Of a stretch of DNA of 64,000 bases, positions 10,413 to 21,552 are shown one piece after another (position 1 is the first letter of the stretch; each line of letters begins with the position of its first letter). Origin of the DNA: Sphaerosporella brunnea (lineage: Eukaryota; Ascomycota; Pezizomycetes; Pezizales; Pyronemataceae); NCBI GenBank assembly GCA_008704415.1, contig VXIS01000230.1, positions 1 through 64,000 on the forward strand. Reading direction: 5' to 3'. The position numbers and the translations under genes are program-made. The notes beneath the pieces were generated by a model. The model was not told the DNA's origin, searched no databases, and saw only the letters and a program-made list of their open reading frames with translations.

Positions 10413-10786
10413 GCGAACGGCTGGATTGGACTGGATTTTGTTGGGCTGCTGGCGTTTTTTTTGTTTGGGATCTTTTGCCATGCGATACCTTCGTTTTCTC
10501 CGCTGTGAATACTTCTTGTTGACATGACACACTTGATTCAATCCCCCCCAAAACATCGCTCATGTTTTATTTTTCTTCAACACGACAAGCACGACATTTA
10601 GCAGCAACCATCATAAAAAAAGACAGCAGGAGGGCTTTCAAAAACAGCAGAAAAAAAAAAGAAATCAACCGCAGATCCATAATGAAATTGAGATACAAAA
10701 CCAGCTGAGCCCCCATCACCAACGTAAACACACATTACCCAAAGCATCTATCCCCCAATCCGCTCCCTTTTCCATCCAGGCACCCC

Positions 10787-13737
10787 TCATGAGTTTCCGA
10801 CCTTTTGTTTGAGCTCCGTCAAAAATTGCCCTAAGCTCGTGCTCATATCCGCCCGGTCCTCCACCAGCATAGTCAGCGCCCACAGGCGGAGACTCGGTTC
10901 ACCATCTTGCCGGACAACGTAGAGATGCGGTACGGTGATGCAGCCGACCTTCTTGTGCTTGTGGTCCCTGCTCTTCTCAATCACGTTGCGGATGCGCTCG
11001 TTGAAGTCGGAGCCCTCAACCGCCGGCAGCGTCGTCTTGCCTACCTTCACGTGCTCAATCGACGGCAGTCCGAATACATCCTGTATCAGCTGCGGCACGG
11101 CCTGGGCACCAATCCATAGGAACTGGGTCTGGCCGTCGTCAATGAGGTAGAGACCATAGGACTGCAAGCGCTCAGAAGAAAGGTTCATGGGCTGTGGCAT
11201 AACGATCTCGCCGTTGGTGGGATCAACCACGCCGCACTCGTCGGGCATGTCGTGAAGCGAGTAGAGGCGCGGGTAAATGTACTGCATCAGCAGCGGGGCT
11301 GGGAGGGTTGAGAGCAGCGCGAGGGCCGCGGATCGGAGGTCAGTGGGGATCTGCGATGACTTACGGAGTCCAACATGCTTCATCAGGGCCAGGAAGAGAA
11401 CGACTAGCCCTCGCAGATTGCTAGCAAATGAGAGAGGAGTTGCGGCACCCATGTGCGACGCCGTGCATTCTTTCTTGTAAGTGATGAGCAGCTCCGTGAT
11501 CTTCTGCTGGAGGGCATCACGTGCGGCTTCGAGACCGTTGCTAAGAGTCTTTTCGACAGCCTTGTGCGAGAAGTATGTGGTGATAGCCACTTGGTCGGCA
11601 GAGGCATAGACGTCGGCAACGCTATTCGTTGTGGGAAGAGCAAGAGTCATGACACGAATACGTCTCTCGCCATTGCAGGTGGTGTGAAGAACAGCGGTCT
11701 GCATGCAAACAAACTTCTGGCCGAGGGTTTCGTCGATAGCCACCTCAACGACGTATCCCTGGTCTCTGGGGAACGCAGGGAATGCACATAGATCTGAAGA
11801 TCGGTTGAAGAAGTTTCCATAGAAGGTTTGCATCCGGAGTCCAGTGGTGGCACGAACTCTCATCACTGCCTCAAGAGCAATCTCGGTGGACAAGTGATCA
11901 GAGAATTCCCTGGCAAACTTAATAGCATCCTCACTTCTGGTAGCGTTCCAGCCAGGGTAGTGCCAGGTCTGACCACCAGTGTATCGGGGGAGGTTGCTTA
12001 GCGAGGCCACGTCTTGGTACCCGTTGGCAAAGAGGAACATGTCAACGGAAACTTGGTTCTTCGAGCATTCCACGGCAAACGACTTGTAAAAGCTATTACC
12101 GGTCTGAAGAAGCGAGCTCTCCTTGCTAGTTCCGAGAGCCTTCTTGTCTTCTCGCATTTCCAGCTTGCCGACACCAATGTTGGGGAGACTGGCCGTGAGA
12201 ACAACCATCTTACCACCAATGGCAGCAATGAGCTTGTGTCCAGCCTGGAGTGCGCTTCCCATGGCGTTAGCGGGGTTTTGAGTGTGCTGGAACATGTCCT
12301 GCATCTTTCCAAGCAGGTTTTCAATGCCTTCGCGGCAGTCGGCCAAAGGCACCAGGAGGTCTCCAGGAATCGGCAGGAAAGGCTCATCCAGATCGGAAAC
12401 AACTAGCATGCTGGGCTCCGTGCTATCTCGCGAAATCGAGAAGTAGTGCAGGGAACTGTCAACGCACATGAAACCCAACCTTGTTCTCCGGTCCGCATTG
12501 GGAATGCGGTCCAAGCTCTCCAGAATAGTGCGCGCCGCGGTGGCAAGCAGACCGCACTGCACCGCCTGAATACTGACATCGAGCAAGAAGAGATAGACAA
12601 GGGGCTGCGGTGGGCGAACCATGTATTCCTGTGGGGCGATGAATTCCACAACACTGTAATTGAGCTCCGCTCGTTGCCACCTATCTACTGCCTTCTGCGC
12701 CGCCTGGTCCCAATCGAATGCCTGGGGGACGTCGTTTGTCAGGTTACACATGTTGCAACGCCAGCGCTGGCCATGGTCCAGGAAAGTCGCATAAGGGTTG
12801 ATGTAGGAGCGACAACGGCGACAGCGGGAGATGACAGTGTCCGCAACGAGCGGTACAGGGTCTTCGGCATCGTGGAGGGATGTGTATGGTTGGATGATGA
12901 GCGCGAATGGCAGTTTTGATCGCTTCAACAGATGGTGCGTAGTTGGTACCGCATTGATGGTAGACCGCATGTACTGCGGGGGGCAGTTCGCGTTCGGGCT
13001 CGGGGTCAACGACGCCTACGATAATCTATCAGTTTAATCTGTCAAATACAACCTCACGGCACCGGCACATATAAACGCACGTTGGGAGGCAGGACGATTT
13101 CTGGGGGAGGAAGATCCAATTCCGCCGCATTGAATGGTTGCTGCATCAGATCGACTGTGTATAGTTGGTTCAGGCCCTGAGTCTTCTGCATCCCCTGCGG
13201 CTGGGGCATCATCTGCGGGGCGGCCTGCATCGGCGAGACACCACCCATTCCCATCTGACCAAACTGCTGGGTCATGCCCGAGACTTGATCATAGCCAGCG
13301 CCGGGAGCGGCAGCACCGGGGTAGCCACCTTGTTGCATCCCCATCGGCTGCACGTATTGCGGCTGCTGCTGCACAGGCTCCTGGTGAGGGTATGCAGGCT
13401 GTGCCCCGGGATATGCGGGCTGTTGATAAGGTCCGCCGATGCCGCCGGAGGACGGCGTCAGCGCGGCATTGGCACCCTGGCCGAACTCGAACTGCTGCTC
13501 CGCATAACCTCTCCTCTTTCCGCGGCCGCTGGGGGCTGAGGCGCCAGTGGCAGGAGGCGGAGGGGCAAAGCCTTGAGCTGCTGGCGGCGTTGAGTACCCG
13601 GGCTGCGGAGGATAACCGGGTTGCGGGGCCTGGCCGTACTGCTGCTGCTGTGCGTACAGATCGGGCTGCTGGCCATACTGGTACTGCGACTGGTTCGGGT
13701 CCGCGTATGGAGCGCCAGGCGGTGGAGGCGATGCCAT
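10787..13737 (-). CDS. SEC24: COPII coat cargo adaptor Sec24
   Basis: Inner COPII coat subunit that selects cargo at ER exit sites. Exons are 13737-13081 and 13015-10787 on the minus strand, about 961 aa. The intron uses donor GTGCGT and acceptor cgtAG at phase 0, joining ...VLPPN to [13 protein letters not shown], which restores the conserved fungal sequence. The N-terminal 220 aa are Gln/Pro/Tyr/Gly-rich and disordered. The zinc finger [11 protein letters not shown] ... [11 protein letters not shown], the trunk, the beta-sandwich, the helical domain and a gelsolin-like C-terminus follow. It is divergent from TOM20. Confidence 0.94.
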
Positions 13738-14474
13738 GCTGCGTGATTACAGTTGAAGATGGAGGAGTGTTGTCGGAAGTTGAGATGGGAGTTTAGTTGG
13801 TTGAGACTTAGGTCAAGCAGGAAGCGAGAGGGAAAATAGAAAATAGACGGGAAAGTGAGGGCTGGACAGAATAACAAGATAGAGGAATGTTGCCCTTGGA
13901 GGCGAGCAGTTGGGAGGGCGGTGGAAGTTTTTTGTTTCGCCAGCGGATTCGCACACTCTGTCTGTTCTCCGCCTGGGGGGGTTGTTCCCACTTCTGTCTG
14001 GCGGATCTTTAAGGACAGCGTGTGGTGATGTTCATGGGTGCCAGCTCCTCGCGGGAAACGGCCACGCTAAACCCAGCAAGATCGGGAGATTAGATCGATT
14101 AGATCGATTAGATAGACTGTATGTAATCAAAGTGCTTATGTAAGCGTCTCGAGTCCGTTCATCTAATCTCGCCTCTTCCCCATCTTATCTCGCCCTATCA
14201 GCCGTTGCCCGGATCAGCCAAGCCGCTGCTCAATCCAGGATGTCAAGTTTTCTTCGGCAAAGAAAGAAATGCAAACTTCCCAAAAATTGGTGACGCCGTG
14301 TGCTGTCTCTGCCTCTTTCTGCTCCCCTCCACTCCCCCAGCTTACCTCCCTCTCAACACCTCCTCACCCGCACGGCATCCCCCCACCTCACGTTCCACGA
14401 ATAATCCACAAATCAGCAACCCCGCTAATTCAACCCTCTTGCAACTGCTCCCCGCTACTGCGAACCACGACACC
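13738..14474. promoter_or_regulatory. Shared SEC24/TOM20 divergent promoter region
   Basis: About 737 bp. It contains three tandem copies of the octamer-like unit tagatcgat near 14090-14112 and a C-rich pyrimidine stretch just before TOM20. No ORF of note. Confidence 0.45.
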
Positions 14475-15214
14475 ATGGTGCAGACCTCCACCGTTATTCT
14501 CTACGGCGTAGCCACCGCTTTCGCCCTAACAAGTGGTACGACTGCCTCTCGCCCGTCTCAGGCAAAATTAAACTAAAGCTAACCATTGAGTTCCGTAGCA
14601 TGTACGTTATCACTGCCGCCCTCTCTCTCCCCCGTCCCCACCAAGCAGCATTGACCCTCCCCCCCCCCCCCAACAGACGCGGCATACTTCGACTACAAGC
14701 GTCGCCACGACCCCAACTTCCGCAAGTCCCTGCGTAAGGAGAAACGCCAACATGCGAAAGCGCAGCGAGCGCAGCAGCATGCGGCGAGCGAGTCTCAGCG
14801 TGAGCGCCTGCGCGAGGCTGTGCGCCTCGCCCAAGCCGAGGGCTTCCCCACCGATGTTGAAGAGAAGGAGGCCTACTTCATGACCGAGGTTGCTCGTGGA
14901 GAGGCGCTGTGCGCTGAAGGTAATCTAATGACAAGATGGTGAAAGGCGGAACAGTGTATTGACTGTGTGAAGGTCCCGATAGCGCCATTGAGGCGGCCCT
15001 CTGCTTCTACCGCGCGCTGAAGGTTTACCCTCAGCCTTCTGACCTGATCTCTATCTACGACAAGACTGTGCCCAAGGTAGTCCTCCACCCTGTCGGGTAT
15101 TTCGGAGTTATGGAAGCTGACACATTGTCCCAGCCCGTTCTGGACCTTCTCGCCGAGATGCTTGCCGTCGACCGTACCATCCTCACTGACGACGAGCCCT
15201 CGCACATCGAGTAA
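14475..15214 (+). CDS. TOM20: Mitochondrial import receptor subunit Tom20, with a 3-nt micro-exon
   Basis: Outer-membrane receptor that recognises matrix presequences. Proposed exons are 14475-14535, 14599-14601, 14677-14919, 14973-15076 and 15134-15214, about 163 aa. The N-terminal anchor runs from [11 protein letters not shown]; including the 3-nt exon CAT yields [13 protein letters not shown], matching the Tom20 signature (yeast GYAIYFDYQRR). Skipping it gives [12 protein letters not shown], still in frame but with Asp at the membrane edge. Both flanking introns have proper sites: GTACGA ... gctaac ... tag, and GTACGT ... attgac ... cag. A Lys/Arg/Gln-rich helix and the TPR-like receptor domain ([22 protein letters not shown]) follow. 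The last exon ends DDEPSHIE. Confidence 0.9.
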
Positions 15215-15804
15215 GCAAGCTTTTTACGATGATCTGACCAAAACGGAATAAAAAAGCTCAATGCGTCTCGGGTAATGCGTATAAAACTGGGTTGTTGGCA
15301 TAGATGATGCACTGTGATGCGTTGCGATGGCTGCTATCTGTCGTGGTCAATTTGTGGGCTTTTTTTCTTAACATCTCCTAGTCTTTCTTTTTGTTCCCCA
15401 GTTTCTCGTTGTTCTTATTGCTCCATGTGTATGTACGATCTGGTTGGGGGTGCGGTTTTGCTTTGAAATGGCGTACACTGTTCATGGCGAACTCGGACGG
15501 GAGGGGTTATTCCTTTGAAAGATGATGGGAACTCACACCATGATGACCACCATGTTTCACCTCTGTATATCTGTGTGCTTGTAAATAACCCCTCTCCCAA
15601 AACGTTGATCCTGGAACTAGTCTTGGTCAGAAAGCTGTCGAGCGTGAGCAAACTGAACAGAATGAACCCCCGAGACCCCCCATTTCCTGCAGTAGTAGTA
15701 GTACTTTACACGAATTGATAACCGCTATGCCTGCCTTTCAGATGAATTCACGAAGCCGAAAATAACCCTTCAAATTAGTTTGGTATTCTGCGAGTAGACA
15801 ATGC

Positions 15805-16952
15805 TCACTGTCCTTTCCCTTTTCCTTCGCCCTCCGCCATTTCCCGGATGAACACCTTCACTGTCTCTGGAGGGCATTCGCCGTCGGGACGACCATCTTC
15901 GAATCCGCCACTAGTGCCGACCGCCAAGTACTTTCCGTCCTTGTTGAACGAGACCGACGCCACATTCGCTCCAAACTTCTGGTACTGTCTCAATCTGCGC
16001 TTCGCCATACCGTCCCATAAGCTCACCACTCCATCGCCACCGCCGGAAGCGAACGTTCCATAGACCGGATGGAAGGCGAGGGAGTTGACCGGATATACCA
16101 GATCCATGCCTCCCTCTACCTGTCGATGGCATTTAAACGCATACTTTCTGGCCTGACTCTCCTCGCTGGGATCGAAGAACTCGACGGCAACACGGCCCTC
16201 GATGGACGAGGAGGCGTAACCGAGACCGTTGGGCATGCACTCGACGGTTCTAGTCTGGAATTTGAGACTGCTCTCGCGGCGCTGCCAGGGCTCCGACATG
16301 TTGCGAAGGTCGTAGAGGTGGATGCTGCGTTGAGCCATCGCTATTACTAGGGTGTGGCCGATGGTTGATATCGAGTAGATTTTGTGAGGTTGCTGCTGCT
16401 TGGTCGTGAGCGGTGTCGAGGAGCGCGGGTCGTACAGGTGGACGAAGGTATCCCAAGAACCCGATATTATGGATTCTATAGAACGCGCCGTTAGCTTAGG
16501 TGAGGGCCGCAGGGGCAGCGGGAGACGTACTAGTTTCTGAGTTGTAGCAGATCGCCTTCACAGAGTTCTCGTGCGTTCCCAAAGTCTTGACTTTCCCGGT
16601 TTCAGGATCCAGCCTGCCCAGTTAGCCAACACGCGCCCCCCATCTGTCTCATGGAAGATGAAGCGTACTGATTCACGGTCCAGTCCAAACCTGCGCTAAA
16701 CACCTCGCCGTCGCCCTCCCCGAAGCAGCAATCCAGCACGGGAGCTGCATGTGCAAATCGCGTCAGTTCGGACCCGGCCTGGTCAACGCCACTATGCGTG
16801 TCGTAAAGATACACGTACTTGTCCCACGAGGAGACGAGGAGCCGCGTCGGCGAATGGGGCGAGAAGGTCAGTGAGGAGATTGCGTCCGATGGCCGGCATG
16901 GCAGCTCGCGCTGGTTCGTGGCTGAGTAGATGATGTTTAGCATTTGCGACAT
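15805..16952 (-). CDS. BUB3: Spindle-checkpoint WD40 protein Bub3
   Basis: Kinetochore adaptor that binds Bub1 and Mad3/BubR1 GLEBS motifs and phosphorylated MELT repeats. Exons are 16952-16669, 16613-16531 and 16475-15805 on the minus strand, about 345 aa, the usual Bub3 length. Donors are GTACGC and GTACGT; acceptors are gcAG and atAG. Family landmarks: PSDAISSLTFSP, LLVSSWDKYVYLYD, DWTVNQLDPETG across splice 1, SIISGSWDTFVHLYD, and the VGYASSS-like segment GLGYASSSIEGRVAVEFFD, then YPVNSLAFHPVYGTFASGGGDG. The start is fixed by MSQMLN. It is divergent from PAC1. Confidence 0.93.
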
Positions 16953-18386
16953 GGCTGGCAGGGGAGAAGAGGCTACCGGAAGCCATTTCAGGTCGGTATT
17001 TTCTGTGTTGTTCTTACAACGGACGGCGTGTACGCGGAACGGTAAAGCTCGGGTTGTTCCTTTGTGGTGTTGAAAACACTTGGAATTGAGGGAGGCTCGG
17101 CGTGTGCTACGCGGCAGAGTGAAATGGCGCCAGACAAGCAAAATAAGGCTGAGCGGTTCATTACCCGGCGCAACCTTATTTCTCTCGCTTAAGCACGGGC
17201 AGGCGTCTATCGCGCCTCTCATGCCACGTCCTTGTGAGCTTTTTCCAAGGTCTATTATTACGGCTCACATTTTGCTTAAGGCATTATTTAAGCTTGACAG
17301 GACTTCAAATCCCGGATCCTCCAGATCTAGGGTACTCTAGCTAGAGCAGTGAGGAGCCCCCAAATAAAGAGGCTATAATTTGTGTGCTTCCTCCGGCAAC
17401 AAGCTCATGTCCATGGAATATCGGAATCAGGTATTAGATATCCCCAAAGTTGTTGCTGCCAGTGGCGCTGATTGCGAGGTAATAGGTATACAGGTCTCAT
17501 CCTCAAACAGCCACAAATATTGACAGTTATGGATTTTTAACGTCGGTATTTTGTTCTGTTATGGTGCCGCTCTGGCAGTTGAAAAATGCCAGGGGGATGT
17601 TGGGTCGCGTTACCGTGAGCTGTCGATGCTCTAGATCTGTGGACTTTAAATTTCCATCGTATGGCACCATGGCCATTCTTCACATTTCAACGGTGCATGT
17701 GCTCATCGGGGAACTACAGCCACTAAATTTTGTGAGAGTTGATCTGCACACACTGGTGATTGCTGTACTCCAAAGAAGTTTGGCCAAGCTGAAGTTGTGA
17801 GCACCTGACGCCCAGGTAGGTATTTGCTTATGGGTGGTCGGCCGAGCAAGATACTGCTGTTGTTAGATACTTCGGCTTCACGATCACCGTCTGGCTTTCT
17901 CCGAACCTGCGTTGAAACATTTAAAAGTTGCACTTTTTTTTTTCCATATATTTTTCAGGTCCAAGCGGGAGTTCATGATGTTCTTCCACACAGTCGCAGC
18001 GATTTGTATCGTACGCACGGTGAAGCCAGCCCCTCCGCCTCCGCCTCCTCCTCCCTTCAACTACCCACCGCCGCGCTCAACTTGAATCCAAATAAAAAAA
18101 ATTACATCGTTCCAGACTTCTCCAGAACGCTAACAACCGCTCAAATAATCGAATCGTGCTGGTATTTGCCGTTAACCTCCTTTCTTTCTCACAAAAAAAA
18201 AAATCCACCCACCCGTGCTCAACGCTGGTGCTTTCGCGACTTTGATTGTGGTTGTTGTCCGCCGTCCCTACCACTACTAACTGCAATCAACGCGCTTCTC
18301 CCCTCCACCTCCGCTTTGCTCGCCCGTTCCCACTCCCCATCGCCCATGCTAGTATCCTCCCTACCTCCACCACGTCCCACATCGTC
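16953..18386. promoter_or_regulatory. BUB3/PAC1 intergenic region
   Basis: A 1.43-kb divergent spacer. Open frames reach 188 codons near PAC1 but are low-complexity Ser/Pro/Leu translations of a C/T-rich leader and look non-coding. A T-run plus catatattttt at about 17935-17957 and a pyrimidine-rich leader (18020-18380) probably belong to the PAC1 promoter and 5'UTR. Confidence 0.45.
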
Positions 18387-19945
18387 ATGAGCACTTCGAT
18401 CAATATCCTTGCCCCTCGCCAAAAGGACGAGCTGTCAGTGTCCCTCTTTCCCAGGCCAAAATCCCCACCGGCAAACCACGCTCCTCCGAAAAGCAAGAAA
18501 AGGGTCTCGAGCTAACGTGCAATGTGCCTCCCCCGGCGGCACTGGCATTTGACAGGCACAAGTCCATACTCGCGTACTTCAACTCTAATGGCCTGCCAAA
18601 CACCTGCGCCGCGCTGCGGCAAGAGCTAGGAGTCGGTGACGAGTTTCTAGACGACGAGAAGATGAAAAAGTATGAAGGGTTGCTGGAAAAGAAGTGGACT
18701 TCAGTCGTGCGTCTACAGAAGAAGGTGCTCCACCGCTCCTGCTAGTAGAGGAAGGGAAAGAATGTAGTGACTGACAAGAATTTGTGTTGTCAGATCATGG
18801 AGTTAGAATCTCGAATAGCATCTCTACAGACCGAGCTGGACTCTACAACACCGACGTCGCTACTGCGGAAGAATACAGATCCCACAGCATGGCTCCCCCG
18901 AGCACCACCGCGCCACAACCTCACGGGCCACCGCAATCCGGTTACCGCCGTTGCCTTTCATCCCGTGTTTTCCGTGTTAGCCTCCGCCGCTGAGGACTCA
19001 ACCATCAAGATCTGGGATTGGGAAATGGGAGAGCTGGAGCGCACAGTGAAGGGACACACAAAGGCGGTGTTGGACGTCGACTTTGGTGGACCAAAGGCTG
19101 GCATACTGCTCGCGTCGTGCTCGAGCGATCTCACCATCAAGCTTTGGGATCCAGCGAACGAGTACAAGAACATACGCACGCTCACGGGGCACGACCACAG
19201 CGTTTCGGCGGTCCGTTTTATTCCTAGCGCGGCCGGAGAATACCTGGTGTCTGCATCAAGGGACAAAACACTGCGGATCTGGGAGGTGGCAACAGGGTAC
19301 TGTATCAGGACGATTCAAGGCCACGTGGATTGGGTTAGAGATGTAGCGCCGTCCTTCGACGGGCGGTGGCTACTGTCTGTTGGAAACGACCAGAGTGCGA
19401 GATTATGGGATGCCGCTTCGGCGGAACACAAAGCTACTTTCATGGGCCACGAACACGTTATCGAATGCGGCGTATTCGCACCCCCGGCTGCCTATCCCTA
19501 CCTGGCCCAAATTGCCGGTCTCAAGAAACCACCGCCCGCGACGTCTTCGTCTGAATTCATCGCTACGGGCTCGCGAGATAAGACGATCCGGCTATGGGAT
19601 GCACGCGGAACGCTGCTGAAGACGTTGACCGGTCACGACAACTGGGTAAGAGCGTTGGTGTTCCACCCCGGCGGAAAGTATCTGCTCTCTGCGAGTGACG
19701 ATAAGTCGATACGGTGTTGGGATTTGACGCAGGACGGTCGGTGCGTGAAAACGGTTGAAGATGCGCACAGCCACTTTATCAGCTGCATGAGATGGGCACC
19801 AGCCCCGGCGAAGGAACCACAGGCGAATGGAACCCCGAAACCAAATGGAGTGACGCCTGGTAAAGATGCTCCCGCCAAGATCAATGTCAGATGCGTGATT
19901 GCCACGGGAAGCGTGGATATGAGCGTTAGGGTATTCGCATCATGA
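18387..19945 (+). CDS. PAC1: Nuclear distribution protein PAC1/LIS1 (NudF)
   Basis: Dynein regulator needed for nuclear migration. Exons are 18387-18433, 18556-18724 and 18794-19945, about 455 aa. Splice 1 (donor GTCAGT) joins RQKDEL to [12 protein letters not shown], making the LisH dimerisation motif; splice 2 joins LQKK to [12 protein letters not shown], restoring the coiled coil. Seven WD40 repeats follow, with the LIS1-type pattern [37 protein letters not shown] and [18 protein letters not shown]. Exon 1 encodes only 15 codons before the intron. Confidence 0.95.
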
Positions 19946-20726
19946 TAAGTACCTGTTGCTTAGCTTGCCAAATGTCTGGTTTTTTTTTTGTCAATCCTCT
20001 TTTCTAGCTCGCGAGAACGGTTCTGTTGCACATAACCTCATTTGATACTTTTTCACTTGCCTCTGGTATCCTGAACACGTTTAGCTGGCAGGAAATGGAA
20101 TTTCTTTCTCGGGGTACCTTCTAGCGATTAGGCAGGCGGTTTTACAGGTTTCTTGCTCTTTCCACTTCCGCGTTTTCTTCTTCTGTTTCCTCTTACCTTA
20201 CCTACAAGTAATCTTGCCATCCAAAATCGCCTACTTGCTGGCCTTCTACTGTATTGACTTGACTGCTTCGGAGTTTGTATCGCTTTTTTTTTCTTTTCTT
20301 TCGCCGTGTGGGTTTCATTGCGTTTTTTTTTCCTATCTCTCTGGGGGAGGTTCGTTATTGCTTGCCTGCTATGATTTGTTACTGCTGCTTAGGATATGGT
20401 TGCGTTGCGGCGAAATAGATCATGACTCGTCACTCATGCAGTTTGTTCAGGAGATTCTATACACCAGATTTCGTGTTCGTATCGATTGGTATTTCAGCAC
20501 CCATAAGTTACAATAGAGTACACCCATTCTAAACAACGCAACGCAGCAGCAACAGCAGCAGAAAAGGAGAATACCAAAGATAGATGCAAGCAGAAAAACA
20601 CAAAAGTAGTAAAATAACACCCATCCATGATCAATGATTCCCTCGTCGCCGTCCTGCCGGCCGCCGCGCGCGATTACTGATTGCCGCTGCCCCCCCAAAA
20701 TTACGGGGATGCCTTCCTTCCCGCTC
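19946..20726. other. PAC1/VMA11 convergent spacer
   Basis: T-rich 3' flanks of two convergent genes, with several T8-T9 runs. The one ~100-codon frame (20214-20516) is Phe/Leu-rich from the T-tracts and has no domain; I see no gene. Confidence 0.55.
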
Positions 20727-21273
20727 TTAACCACTCGTCTTGGTGTTCAGAATCAAACCCACAATCAACCCATAAAGGCCGAGGACCTCAGCAAAGATCA
20801 GGACCAGGACCATTCCGACAAAGATCTTGTTCTGCTGCAAAAAGGCCCTGCTACCAGCATTTCCAACGAGGCCAATCGCGTAGCCCGCGGCCAGTCCAGC
20901 CAGGCCCACACTCAGCCCCGCGGCCAGATGCACGACGCCGGAGAAAAGACTGTAGCTGCTGTGCGGGCTCAGGTCTCCCGCGATCAGCACCGCAATCACC
21001 AGCCCATACACCGCGATGATTCCCGACATGATCACCGAGATCAGAGACTTCATGATCAGGTTTGGCGCGAAGGTTCCAACGCCCGAAATCGCGATGCCGG
21101 CTTTGGCCGTGCCGTACGCTGCCCCCATCGACGAGAATATCATTGCTGCCGCGCTGCGTGTGTGTGTTGTTAGCAAAAGCTCCCGGAAGCACGGTATACG
21201 AGGGAGAGGTTTACACGCCGGCAAGCCCAAAGAAGGGCGCGTGGATAGGGTTGAGCTCGGTTATGTCGGACAT
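20727..21273 (-). CDS. VMA11: V-type ATPase proteolipid subunit c' (Vma11)
   Basis: Membrane-ring proteolipid of the vacuolar H+-ATPase Vo sector; the c' isoform is specific to fungi. Exons are 21273-21215 and 21153-20727 on the minus strand, about 161 aa. The intron (donor GTAAAC, acceptor cgcAG) joins FFGLAG to [15 protein letters not shown]. Four transmembrane helices are visible. [14 protein letters not shown] and [19 protein letters not shown] match Vma11 rather than Vma3. The proton-carrying Glu lies in helix 4, in [13 protein letters not shown]. The other V-ATPase gene here is VMA6 at 60.6 kb. Confidence 0.92.
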
Positions 21274-21552
21274 TGCTGCGGATTGTGTGAGTCCTGAGTT
21301 TCGATTTGAGGATATGGGACCGTGAAAGTGTTGCTTCTAGCTCCAGGGTGAGGTGACGTTGGGGCTGGGCTGGCTTGGCAGGAGCCGCATCGAACTGAGC
21401 CACGGGTGAGAGTCCATGAAGGAGTGCACCTGAAATGACAATAACGCGATCGTGATCAGAGTGCCATATATTAGTGGCCTAATGCCCGATCTATTTACCC
21501 CGGCCGGCTTCACTGCTTTTAGTCCTAGCATTTGATTTCTTCATGCTGGATC

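Noticed and set aside
18000..18390. 188-codon frame upstream of PAC1
   Set aside because: Low-complexity Ser/Pro/Leu from a C/T-rich leader; different frame from PAC1.
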